This document shows, in pieces, positions 8,765 through 15,843 of a DNA stretch of 33,305 nt. Each line of letters starts with the position of its first letter. Within the stretch, counting starts at the first letter, position 1. A program made the translations under genes and the position numbers. The notes beneath the pieces were generated by a model. The model was not told the DNA's origin. It did no database searches and saw only the letters and a program-made list of their open reading frames with translations. This DNA is from Actinomycetota bacterium (GTDB lineage: Bacteria; Actinomycetota; Geothermincolia; Geothermincolales; RBG-13-55-18), in the NCBI GenBank assembly GCA_028697145.1, contig JAQVFR010000014.1:1-33305 (forward strand), in the 5' to 3' direction.

Positions 8765-9406
8765 TTGATTATAGACCTGCATATCCACACCAACCTGGGC
8801 TCCATCTGCTCGCAGCTGGGACCGGACGAGCTGCTGGAGAGGGCGCAGCAGATGGGCATCGATGCCGTATGCGTCACCGAGCATCATTCCCACCGCGGGG
8901 CGAACAAGATGGTGGAGTACGCCGCCGCCAGCGGATACCCCGTCTTCCGCGGCGTGGAGATCTACACCGAGCTGGGAGACATGCTCGTCTACGGGCTAAA
9001 GCACGAGACGCGTTATCACCTCACTACCTTCGAGGAGTTGACGGAGATGGCGCAAGAGGACGGCGCGGTCATCGTGCCCGCTCACCCCTGCCGCGGGTGG
9101 GGCCGCAAGCACAAGCACGCCCACGTCTTCCCGCGCGAGCTGATCGGCCAGGTGGCGGCCATCGAGACCATGAACGGCGCGAACACGTTGCGCAGCAACG
9201 AGGCCGCGATGGCCATCGCGGAGGAATGCGGGCTGCGCGGGACCGGTGGTAGCGATGCCCATGCCATCTGGCAGGTGGGGAAGTGCGTGACCGTCTTCGA
9301 GAAGGAGATCACCAGCGAGGAAGAGCTGGTGCACGAGCTGCGGGAAGGAAGGTTCGTCGCAGCGTACCTCGATGACCTGCGCAAGAAAGAGGAAGAGAGC
9401 GCCTGA
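8765..9406 (+). CDS. PHP-domain metal-dependent phosphoesterase, copy 2
   Basis: The 213-residue product repeats the ligand set of its upstream neighbour: HIH, TEHHSH, GVEIYTELGDMLVYG, PAHPCRGWG and GSDAH. The two share long identical stretches (VYTELGDMLV-like, PAHPCRG, GGSDAH), so they arose by gene duplication. The TTG at 8765 is preferred because it aligns exactly with the start of copy 1 and lies behind CTGGAG at normal spacing; an ATG at 8702 would overlap copy 1 by 61 bases. This copy carries an extra His/Lys-rich loop (GRKHKHAH) where copy 1 has GSHGFHH, and a charged tail. Translational coupling with copy 1 is likely. Confidence 0.87.
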   Translation: MIIDLHIHTNLGSICSQLGPDELLERAQQMGIDAVCVTEHHSHRGANKMVEYAAASGYPVFRGVEIYTELGDMLVYGLKHETRYHLTTFEELTEMAQEDGAVIVPAHPCRGWGRKHKHAHVFPRELIGQVAAIETMNGANTLRSNEAAMAIAEECGLRGTGGSDAHAIWQVGKCVTVFEKEITSEEELVHELREGRFVAAYLDDLRKKEEESA

Positions 9407-9464
9407 TAACGCTCGCCCCGACTTCAAGTACTGCCGGCTGGATACGTGGACTGCCGCAATCTGA

Positions 9465-9479
9465 TCCCGGCGGCCGGGA
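9465..9479. terminator. Palindrome between convergent genes
   Basis: TCCCGGC and GCCGGGA are perfect complements around one base, so an RNA would form a five-base-pair stem with a five-base loop. It sits between the PHP copy 2 stop and the stop of the convergent hypothetical gene, where a bidirectional transcription end is expected. There is no T-tract. Confidence 0.3.
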
Positions 9480-9487
9480 CGGCCAGC

Positions 9488-9994
9488 CTATTCGCCCTCG
9501 GTTATGCGGAAGCGGCACCTCTCGTCCCCGCGGGGCAGGGATTCCATGACCTCTATCGCGAAGTTCCCGCGGAGATGGGAGATCAGGCCGGAGAACTCAT
9601 AGCGCGAACAGCACTCCTCGCAGTTTATGCCGATATGCTTGAAGTACCAGTCATACCACGGATCCCTGCGGATGGTGAGGTATCCCGTATTTCCGTCCAT
9701 CTCCGCATAGATCTGCTTGAGCTTGGGCAGATATGCGAGGGACTCGTTGTTGAGCAGCAGCAGCAGTTTCATGGCGTCCTCGACGGTAGGCTTCAGGCGA
9801 TAGACCTTTACCAGCCGCTTGCCCGCGCTCCAACCTACTCCGTGCATGGCGGCGTTGATGAGGTCCTGCATCTGCTGCTTCGAAAGGTTGGAGCCCGCAT
9901 ACTGGGCGATGTCGTTGAACACTCCCATGAGGGCGGCGTAAAGGGTACGGTACTTGTCGTCCACTGACATGGCGGGGCAGACCAGCATATCCAA
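9488..9994 (-). CDS. Hypothetical protein with cysteine cluster, V4R-like C-terminus
   Basis: The 168-residue soluble product is not confidently recognised. It contains a helical N-terminal half (YRTLYAALMGVFNDIAQYAGS, LINAAMHGVGWSAGKRLVKVYRL), a CEECC cluster near residue 126 and the C-terminal pattern LRGNFAIEVMESLPRGDERCRFRI. That ending, with its GDxxCxFxI form, recalls V4R/4-vinyl-reductase-like ligand-binding domains and ATC-hydrolase-type proteins, but the match is by eye only. The TTG at 9994 is preferred over ATG 9988 because GGGAGGTGA is nine bases from the TTG. The cysteines could bind metal or be redox-active. Confidence 0.7.
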   Translation of the reverse strand: MDMLVCPAMSVDDKYRTLYAALMGVFNDIAQYAGSNLSKQQMQDLINAAMHGVGWSAGKRLVKVYRLKPTVEDAMKLLLLLNNESLAYLPKLKQIYAEMDGNTGYLTIRRDPWYDWYFKHIGINCEECCSRYEFSGLISHLRGNFAIEVMESLPRGDERCRFRITEGE

Positions 9995-10170
9995 ATCGCA
10001 TCACCTCCCGGAGAACCATTCTAACACTATCGGGCGCCGGCCGGAAAAGCGGGCCGAAGCTCGAAAGGGAGGGCCGCAGGCCTTCCCGGAGGCGGCGATC
10101 CCGGGGAGCCTGCGCCGCGATGCGGATGCGGTCCCGCGGGCGTGGTGCTCCCGCCGCGACGCGGGCCCGT

Positions 10171-11046
10171 TCACTCTTCAAAAGAGATGTTATCCCTCAG
10201 GAACTCGATGGCCTCCGAGCCGGAGTCCAGGCCTTCGACCAGTATGAAGAAGGCCGTCCCCTCCTTGATCACCCACAGCGTGTCCACCATGAAAGGGGTG
10301 CCCAGGGCGTCTATGCGCGTGGTCATGTGGAGAGCGGCGTCTCCAGCCGTCAGCCGTTCCACCTCGTAGATATCGATATCGACGGGGATGCCCGCGCCCT
10401 CGACGATGCCCGCGTTGAAGGCGCCCACCCACTCGTCCTTGTATTCGTGGAACCACCTCTCCATGGCCTCCGGATCGTCCACCGGCGGCTTGTCGGATCC
10501 GAAGGTGATGGGGATGTCCTGATGGGCCACGATGATGAAGTTGGTCATCGTGGCGTCGACGTAGAGCTCGTCCAGGTCGATCCCCTCCGAGCCGGCTTTC
10601 ATCGTATCCTTCAGATCGTCCACGAGGTCCCCTTCCGCCGCCGTGAAGCCCGGGGGCGCGGGCGCGACGATCTTGACCGGTTCGGTCCGCAGGAAGAAGT
10701 ACAGGCCTACACCCACGAGCGCGATCAGCAACACCACCAGGATCCCGATGACGATCTTGACCTTGGCGGGTCCCTCGGGCGCAGGAGGCGTAGGTTGAAA
10801 GCCGGCGGGGTAGGCCCCCGGGGGAGGAGGCTGGTATCCTCCCGGCCCCATGGGAGGCGGGGAGACCGCCTGCGGTCCGGAAGGGCCCATATCCCCGCGG
10901 ATGTCCTGGGGCGGGTATTGCTGTCCTGCGGCGGTATCGCGAGCCGGCGCCGCCGCTTGTGGCGGCTCCGGATCCAACGGGTTCTGGCAGAGATAGCAGC
11001 TCTCGGCGCGCTCGGAATTATCCGCTCCGCACAGCGGACATCTCAT
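10171..11046 (-). CDS. Zinc-ribbon single-pass membrane protein
   Basis: The 291-residue product opens with a CPLC...CYLC zinc ribbon (residues 3-20). A long Pro/Gly/Gln-rich disordered linker follows (about 25-95), then one transmembrane helix (VKIVIGILVVLLIALVGVGLYFFL, about 96-119) and an extracytoplasmic domain of about 170 residues. The zinc ribbon should face the cytoplasm. This ribbon-linker-helix-sensor layout is common in Gram-positive membrane proteins of unknown role. The outer domain (DDLKDTMKAGSEGIDLDELYVDATM, RIDALGTPFMVDTLWVIKEG) has a beta-rich look and no catalytic motif that I recognise. The gene is preceded by a GGGGGTGAT ribosome-binding site. Confidence 0.8.
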   Translation of the reverse strand: MRCPLCGADNSERAESCYLCQNPLDPEPPQAAAPARDTAAGQQYPPQDIRGDMGPSGPQAVSPPPMGPGGYQPPPPGAYPAGFQPTPPAPEGPAKVKIVIGILVVLLIALVGVGLYFFLRTEPVKIVAPAPPGFTAAEGDLVDDLKDTMKAGSEGIDLDELYVDATMTNFIIVAHQDIPITFGSDKPPVDDPEAMERWFHEYKDEWVGAFNAGIVEGAGIPVDIDIYEVERLTAGDAALHMTTRIDALGTPFMVDTLWVIKEGTAFFILVEGLDSGSEAIEFLRDNISFEE

Positions 11047-11205
11047 GCTATCACCCCCGGTGCTCGTATTCCTTCGTTTTCCTCTATTTTCGTCCCCCGC
11101 GCCGAAATCTTTACGCCGGACGACCGGGCCGGTGCCACCGTCCCCCTCCCGGGAGAAAGGCGGGCATGTGCGAGCGGGGTGCCGCGGCGCCCGGGTCCCG
11201 GGATC

Positions 11206-12255
11206 TCAATAGCGGGTGATGTGCTGTTCGCACAGTCCGAAGATATCGCGTACCTCGACCGCGCCCTCTCCCTCCCCCACGCTCCCCCGGAAGAGCCCGA
11301 ATGGTTGGTGAAAGTCCGAGAGTATGGGCCCCACGCGCATGCGCTCGGCCCTCTCTCCCTGGGGGCGGAAGTCCACGTCCACCATCCCGTCCGTGGTCTT
11401 GACGAACCAGGGGCCGAGGATGTCGTCCTCGCTGTAGCCGAAGCGAGCGGCCCCGGTAAGGTTTATCCCGCCGTCCACCCAGTAGCAGTTCTCGCTGTAT
11501 TCCTCGTCGTCCGCGATGATGTTGTGGCAGAGGTTGGCGGCGATGAGCTTTCCGTCGGGGCCGAACCCCCCGAAGCACAGCCACCTCCAGAAGCTCTTGT
11601 ACGGGTAGAACGCCTTCTGCTCGTCGAGGAGGCACACGTCCCGCGACGGGTCCAGCTCGATGGTCTCACCGCCCACGCTCATCCTGCCCTCCACCGGGCA
11701 GGCGGCCTTGTGGGTGTAGAGGGGGCGGTTGGGCGAGAAGGGGCTGACCACCACCAGGGGCCGATACCTGGATATGTCCTCCAGCATGCGGAACTCGCCG
11801 CCGACGGCCGGGAGCCTGCCCGTCTGCGCGGCGTCCACGCGCACGCGGTGATACCCTTCCTCCAGGCGGTTTTCGAAGGTGAGGGAGTAACCCCTGGCCG
11901 CGAAGGAGCATTCTCCGCGCCACATGGTCTCGGCGACCTCCGCCTTGCCGCCCGGCGCCTGGCGGGAGTGCTCCTGCATGCCGCCGTTCACGCGGTCGAA
12001 GTGATAGACGAAGGAGATGGCCATGAACTTGGCGTCGAAGATGACCATGCCGAAGTAATGGCGGGGATGTATCAACCCGTAGTGCTGCCATTCCTTGAGG
12101 CGGAAACGGCCCAGGCCGCGCAGGGCCTTGCCGCATCTTCCGAAGATCTCGGCCTCGCCCAGGTTCAATTCCCTGAACGGCTCCTCGAAGGCCCCGAACT
12201 CCACCACCCTGCCGTCGTCAACGAGACGCGGCGGGGTCTTCTTTATCGTGCGCAA
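11206..12255 (-). CDS. DUF2804 family protein
   Basis: The 349-residue product matches the DUF2804 pattern along its length: FRLKEWQHYGLIHPRHYFGMVIFDA early, then HKAACPVEGRMSVGG, DEQKAFYPYKSFWRWLCFGGF, NLCHNI...SENCYWVDG, and a C-terminal HQPFGLFRGSV...GLCEQHITRY. The family is large, probably all-beta, and has no proven function. No signal peptide is seen. The TTG at 12255 is chosen because AAAGGAGGA is immediately upstream and conserved sequence begins soon after; an open frame extends to 12525 but is compositionally unlike protein. The gene diverges from the VOC/FmdE operon across a 317-base gap that holds a candidate operator. Confidence 0.8.
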   Translation of the reverse strand: MRTIKKTPPRLVDDGRVVEFGAFEEPFRELNLGEAEIFGRCGKALRGLGRFRLKEWQHYGLIHPRHYFGMVIFDAKFMAISFVYHFDRVNGGMQEHSRQAPGGKAEVAETMWRGECSFAARGYSLTFENRLEEGYHRVRVDAAQTGRLPAVGGEFRMLEDISRYRPLVVVSPFSPNRPLYTHKAACPVEGRMSVGGETIELDPSRDVCLLDEQKAFYPYKSFWRWLCFGGFGPDGKLIAANLCHNIIADDEEYSENCYWVDGGINLTGAARFGYSEDDILGPWFVKTTDGMVDVDFRPQGERAERMRVGPILSDFHQPFGLFRGSVGEGEGAVEVRDIFGLCEQHITRY

Positions 12256-12409
12256 GGCTCCTCCTTTCCTTTCGGGCCGCCAACACTTACATTCTAATAC
12301 CTTTTCGCCGGCGGGGATGAAGGCGGGCGCCCCGGGGGACGCGCCGCTGCCCTTCCCTTCCGAACGGTCCCGGACCGGCAGTCGCCGCTCCCGCCCCCGT
12401 CCCCCGCGC

Positions 12410-12437
12410 TTGCGCCGCCGGCCCGGACGTGTAATAT
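12410..12437 (+). promoter_or_regulatory. Candidate sigma-70-type promoter for the VOC-FmdE operon
   Basis: TTGCGC (12410-12415) and TAATAT (12432-12437) are separated by 16 bases, giving a predicted start near 12444. It is the best -10 in the gap and reads toward the VOC gene, leaving a leader of about 130 bases. Confidence 0.45.
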
Positions 12438-12448
12438 GGGGACAGGAC

Positions 12449-12463
12449 GGCTGCCTGGCAGCC
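12449..12463. promoter_or_regulatory. 15-bp palindrome, candidate repressor operator
   Basis: GGCTGCC and GGCAGCC are perfect complements around a single T. The site begins about five bases after the predicted transcription start, the position typical of a repressor operator. It could act on the VOC-FmdE operon and perhaps on the divergent DUF2804 gene. No regulator gene lies next to it. Confidence 0.4.
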
Positions 12464-12572
12464 TGAGCAGGGGTATTCGGGGTGCAAGCGCGCCTTGCCG
12501 TGGGAAGCTCCTGCGCAAAGGGCACGAGGGAAGGAAGGGGCCGGAGCAGGTTAAAAGCGAGGAGGGATTACT

Positions 12573-13586
12573 TTGATCACCGCTTTTCAGCACGTGGGGA
12601 TGGGGGTGCGCGACACTGACCGCAGCTACGAGTTCTACCGCAAGCTCATGGGCTTCCGCCTCAAGCTGAGCGATATGACCAGCTACATGGAGGAGATGAC
12701 CGCTATCATCGGGGCCCTGGTTGAGCTGCGGGCGCTGATGGCCGCCAACATCAGGGGCGGAGCGGTAATCGAGCTCATAGAGCACGTCTCCACGCGCCCC
12801 ATGGAGCCGCCGGATCCCGTGCAGTGGGGCGACTACGGTTACCTGGAGCTGGGCCTCAAAGTCTTCAACCTCGACCAGCTCTACCTCGACCTCAAGAGCG
12901 GGGGAGTGGAGTTCCTGACCCCGCCGCGCAGTGTGGAGCTGAGCAGCGGAGGGCGGGAGCGTTACGCCTACCTGCGCGACCCCGACGGCCTGCTGTTGCA
13001 GATGGTGGAGGAGAAGGGCGGGAAAAAGCCGGCCGTCGGGGGCGTCAGGCACGTGGCCATCGGGGTCAAGGACATGGAGAGGGCAAGGGAGTTCTACCGC
13101 GACGTGCTGGGTTTCACCGACGTGCTGCACGAGTTCGAGGGACGCTTGCCGGAGATGGACGAGATAACGGGAGGCAAGGAGATGGAGATCGCCGTTCTGG
13201 GGCACAAGCCGCAGGGCGAGAGCCTGTTCGCCGCCGTGCTCGACCGGGCCATCGTAAAGCTCGTCCACACGCCGGAGTACAAGGGCAAGGTTATATACGA
13301 GGGGCGGAGGTGGGGCGATATCGGCCTCATGGAGATGGCCTTCGACGTGAACGATGTCGCGGATACGACGAACCAGCTTATCTCGAGGGGTGCGGAGCTC
13401 TATCATCCTCCTACCCTGGTTGACATGGGCTCGGGCACCATGGGGTCCTTCTCGTATATCAAGGACCCGGAAGGCAACGTGGTGGAGTTGGTGGAGGTCG
13501 TGAAGGCGCTGCACGCGCCCCCCGGGGTGGTAAAGCCCGTGCTGCAGATGTTGATCAAGACCTCCAGGGCCTTGCGACTTATCTGA
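12573..13586 (+). CDS. Two-domain VOC (glyoxalase/dioxygenase-fold) protein
   Basis: The 337-residue product holds two VOC modules. Module 1 starts AFQHVGMGVRDTDRSYEFYRKLMGF and ends DPDGLLLQMVEE. Module 2 starts GGVRHVAIGVKDMERAREFYRDVLGF and ends DPEGNVVELVEV. Each has the opening His and closing Glu that serve as metal ligands in this superfamily (glyoxalase I, methylmalonyl-CoA epimerase, extradiol dioxygenases). Module 1 has QM in place of the usual VE-type ending (LLQMVEE), so its ligand set is less sure. The reaction is not predictable. The TTG start at 12573 is supported by GAGGAGGGA. It is 37 bases ahead of the FmdE-type gene and probably cotranscribed. Confidence 0.83.
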   Translation: MITAFQHVGMGVRDTDRSYEFYRKLMGFRLKLSDMTSYMEEMTAIIGALVELRALMAANIRGGAVIELIEHVSTRPMEPPDPVQWGDYGYLELGLKVFNLDQLYLDLKSGGVEFLTPPRSVELSSGGRERYAYLRDPDGLLLQMVEEKGGKKPAVGGVRHVAIGVKDMERAREFYRDVLGFTDVLHEFEGRLPEMDEITGGKEMEIAVLGHKPQGESLFAAVLDRAIVKLVHTPEYKGKVIYEGRRWGDIGLMEMAFDVNDVADTTNQLISRGAELYHPPTLVDMGSGTMGSFSYIKDPEGNVVELVEVVKALHAPPGVVKPVLQMLIKTSRALRLI

Positions 13587-13623
13587 GGGCGATTCCAGAC
13601 GTCGCCCGGAGGAGGTTGAGAAG

Positions 13624-14184
13624 ATGGATATTCCGGAGGAACTGAGGAAGGCCGCCGCCTTCCACGGCCACCTGTGTCCGGGCCTGACCATAGGTTACCG
13701 GGCGTCCAGGGCGGCCATGGAGCGCATGGGCCTTGCCCGCGCCTACGACGAGGAGCTGGTCTGCGTGGTGGAGAACGATTCCTGCAGCGTGGACGCGGTG
13801 CAGTTCCTCGCCGGCTGCACCTTCGGCAAAGGCAACCTCGTCTTCGAGGACCACGGCAAACAGGTCTTCACCTTCGCCTCGCGGCGGCGGCCGGGAAAGG
13901 CTTTGCGGGTGAGCCTGAAGGCCGGCGCCATACCGCCCCCGGGCGGGGACCTGGACCCGGCCGCGCGCAGGGAGGAAGCTCTGCGCATCTTGATCACGGC
14001 GCCCCTGGAGGACCTTTTCTTCGTGGACGAGATAGACTTCGAGCTACCCGGGCAGGCGCGCATACACCAGTCGGTCCTCTGCGACAACTGCGGCGAGCCG
14101 ACCATGGAGACCAGGATCGTGGAGTCAGGCGGGCGCCGCCTCTGCATCCCCTGCTCTCGGGGCTGGAACCCCCCGCCGAGATAA
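13624..14184 (+). CDS. FmdE-domain protein with C-terminal zinc finger
   Basis: The 186-residue product has the FmdE signature FHGHLCPGLTIGYRA at residues 13-27, with the conserved His and Cys, and the second conserved segment CVVENDSCSVDAVQFLAGCTFGKGNL. The family is named after a subunit associated with molybdenum formylmethanofuran dehydrogenase, but it is widespread in non-methanogens, often near molybdopterin or redox genes, with no settled function. The C-terminus carries a CDNC...CIPC zinc finger (about residues 155-180). This is the usual two-part architecture. It follows the VOC gene closely with the ribosome-binding site GGAGGTTGAG, so both are likely expressed together. Confidence 0.87.
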   Translation: MDIPEELRKAAAFHGHLCPGLTIGYRASRAAMERMGLARAYDEELVCVVENDSCSVDAVQFLAGCTFGKGNLVFEDHGKQVFTFASRRRPGKALRVSLKAGAIPPPGGDLDPAARREEALRILITAPLEDLFFVDEIDFELPGQARIHQSVLCDNCGEPTMETRIVESGGRRLCIPCSRGWNPPPR

Positions 14185-14200
14185 TAACCCTCCCGGCTTG

Positions 14201-14285
14201 GGGGTCAGGTCTTGTTTTTTGCATACCCCGGTATGTTGCCTGTTGGCACCAGGGATTCTACTGCGTGCGTGCAAGAAGTGACCCC
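14201..14285. mobile_element. 85-bp REP/MITE-like element with imperfect terminal inverted repeats
   Basis: The left end GGGGTCAGGTCTTG (14201-14214) is matched in inverse orientation by CAAGAAGTGACCCC (14272-14285), 12 of 14 positions pairing. Between them lie a CATACC-CC-GGTATG hairpin (14222-14235) and a short TGCC...GGCA hairpin, so the element is strongly structured. It is non-coding, sits 16 bases after the FmdE stop, and is less GC-rich than its surroundings. GGGGTCA-bounded elements of this kind are, from my recollection, moved by Y1 (REP-associated, IS200-like) transposases in trans. No transposase gene is in the window. Confidence 0.6.
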
Positions 14286-14435
14286 GCCTGGGTGAAATGC
14301 TGGCGGGCGAGACTTTCATCTGCTTGACCGTCTCCGGCCCGGCGAGCAAGGTGCTCGGAGGAGCTTGCGACGACGACCAGCCTTGCCGCCGGGCCTTTAC
14401 GGAAGACCGCTGCCGCTGAGGCCCGGGCGATCACC

Positions 14436-15299
14436 CTACGCCAGGATGATGCGGCTGCGCTCACGCCAGTCCTCGTCGAGGGTGCCCTCGAAGACGCGCC
14501 GCGCCGGGCCGCGGGTGACGATGTCGCCGTCCGGCCTCACCTCGACCTCCATCAGCCCACCCGGTTGGCGCACGTGCATCTTCCTCTTGCACCTGTGGGT
14601 GCGCAGGGCGGCGGCCACGGCCGCGCAGGCGCCCGTGGCGCTGGCCATGGTCTCCCCGGCGCCCCTCTCCCAGGAGCGCAGGCGCATCTCCGAGACGTCG
14701 ATAACCTGCGCGAACTCGACGTTCACGCGCAGGGGGAAGAGGGGGTGGTTCTCGATAGCGGGGCCCAGCTCGCTTACCAGCGCATCATCGATATCCTCCA
14801 GGAAGAGGACACAGTGGGGATTGCCGACCGCAAGGCAGGTGGCGCTTACCGTCCTCCCCGCCGCCGCGATGGGGACGTCCACGGCCTCCTCTTCCCCGCC
14901 CCGCATGGGGATGGACGAACAGCGGAAATCCGGGCTGCCCATGTGCACCTCCACCGAGCTCACCTTGCCCATGGTGGTCTGGACGTTCAGCCTCTTGATC
15001 CCCGAAGGGGTGTCCACCAGCATCTCTTCACGCGGGTGGATGCCCATCTCGTAAAGGTGCTTGGCCAGGCAGCGCAGGCCGTTTCCGCTCACGTCGGCCT
15101 GGCTGGCATCGGGATTGTAGTTGACCATGCGGCAGACGGCCCGGTCGGAGGGCTCCATGACGATGATGCCGTCCCCGCCGATGCCCAGGTGGCGGTGGCA
15201 CAGCATCTGGATGTCCGCCGGCGCGAGCTTGAGCGGCGCCTCCAGCGCGTCGAGCAGGATGTAGTCGTTTCCGAGGCTGTGGTACTTGAAGAACCGCAT
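14436..15299 (-). CDS. dapF: Diaminopimelate epimerase homologue with both catalytic Cys replaced by Ser
   Basis: The 287-residue product is a full-length DapF-fold protein: FFKYHSLGNDYILLD at the start, then GNGLR, TPSGIKRL, VGNPHCVLF and ERGAGETMA...TGACAA. DapF interconverts LL- and meso-diaminopimelate for lysine and peptidoglycan with two opposed cysteines. Here the first (normally the Cys of CGNG) is Ser71 in DVSGNG, and the second (normally the Cys of ACGTGAC) is Ser220 in MASATGAC; both codons read AGC on the coding strand. The DGS of the first site is also DAS. The substrate-binding ERG and GNG remain. Either the enzyme is altered or inactive, or it acts on another substrate. ATG 15299 follows GCGGAGG. 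Confidence 0.88.
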   Translation of the reverse strand: MRFFKYHSLGNDYILLDALEAPLKLAPADIQMLCHRHLGIGGDGIIVMEPSDRAVCRMVNYNPDASQADVSGNGLRCLAKHLYEMGIHPREEMLVDTPSGIKRLNVQTTMGKVSSVEVHMGSPDFRCSSIPMRGGEEEAVDVPIAAAGRTVSATCLAVGNPHCVLFLEDIDDALVSELGPAIENHPLFPLRVNVEFAQVIDVSEMRLRSWERGAGETMASATGACAAVAAALRTHRCKRKMHVRQPGGLMEVEVRPDGDIVTRGPARRVFEGTLDEDWRERSRIILA

Positions 15300-15362
15300 C
15301 GTTCCTCCGCGTTCCGCCGTGGGCCGCGCTCCCCGCAGGGCGCGCGGGCCTCGGCCCTTCGT

Positions 15363-15391
15363 TTGACCTCCACCGTCCCCCACATTATAAG
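15363..15391 (+). promoter_or_regulatory. Sigma-70-type promoter for the HEPN-like gene
   Basis: TTGACC (15363-15368) and TATAAG (15386-15391) are separated by exactly 17 bases. The predicted start point, about 15398, falls on or next to the GTG at 15399, so that start would be leaderless. Alternatively translation begins at TTG 15432 or ATG 15441 with a short leader. A TATAAT also reads leftward across the same bases toward dapF. Confidence 0.5.
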
Positions 15392-15398
15392 GTAGTAG

Positions 15399-15815
15399 GT
15401 GACGATTGGCACCGCGAGAGATGGGACGGCCTTGCTGCAAATGGATGAAGACCGCAGAGACTGGCTGGATCAGGCCGGTTATACCCTGCTGACGGCCGAG
15501 GGCCTGCTGTCAGGCGGGCTTTCCGGGGAGGCGATATCCAGCGCCTTTCTCGCCATGATCTACGCGGCGAGGGCGGCCCTGGAAGGGCAAGGAGACGACC
15601 TTTCCGGATGGCAGGACGTGGCGGCGCGTTTTCAATCGGATGCCTTGCCCGCCCTGGGGCTGAGCAAGGAGAACCAACGAGCGCTGCCCATTGTCGCCGA
15701 CCTCTACCGGCGTATCGGCGGCGGAGAGATGGAGGCCGACCCCGTAACGGCCGCTGCGTGCCTCGAGGATGCCCGGTCGTTCCTGGGCGAGGTGGAAAAG
15801 AAGCTGCGGGGCTAG
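15399..15815 (+). CDS. HEPN-like small protein
   Basis: The product (138 residues from GTG 15399, or 124 from ATG 15441) is helical with the pattern of a HEPN domain: DWLDQAGYTLLTAEGLLSGGLSGEAISSAFLAMIYAARAALE, then a loop, then LPIVADLYRRIGGGEMEADPVTAAACLEDARSFLGEVEKKL. HEPN domains occur in nucleotide-binding and RNase modules of toxin-antitoxin and defence systems, but the Rx4-6H RNase motif is not seen, and no nucleotidyltransferase (MNT) partner is adjacent. It stands alone, divergent from dapF. The start is uncertain because none of the candidates has a good ribosome-binding site and the promoter lies very close. Confidence 0.65.
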   Translation: MTIGTARDGTALLQMDEDRRDWLDQAGYTLLTAEGLLSGGLSGEAISSAFLAMIYAARAALEGQGDDLSGWQDVAARFQSDALPALGLSKENQRALPIVADLYRRIGGGEMEADPVTAAACLEDARSFLGEVEKKLRG

Positions 15816-15843
15816 TCCCCGTCACCATGCGGAACGCGGGATT

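Larger units (their letters stand above)
12256..12572. other. Divergent intergenic region with a promoter and palindrome
   Basis: This 317-base gap separates the divergent DUF2804 and VOC genes. The half next to DUF2804 is GC-rich and shows nothing specific. The right half holds a candidate promoter reading toward the VOC gene and, just past its predicted start point, a perfect palindrome. The remaining leader of about 110 bases before the VOC start has no recognisable riboswitch and no convincing small gene. Confidence 0.5.

Noticed and set aside
10120-12297. 725-codon open frame on the plus strand
   Set aside because: It is antisense to the zinc-ribbon and DUF2804 genes, has the His/Val/Gly/Arg-rich composition of a GC-rich shadow frame, and no domain.
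12294-13691. 465-codon open frame on the minus strand
   Set aside because: Antisense to the VOC gene, whose two modules and ribosome-binding site are convincing.
14298-14420. 40-codon frame after the REP-like element
   Set aside because: No ribosome-binding site, cysteine/arginine-rich random look, and no hydrophobic or domain pattern.
15399-15815. HEPN-MNT toxin-antitoxin pair
   Set aside because: No nucleotidyltransferase partner is adjacent and the HEPN RNase Rx4-6H motif is not seen.
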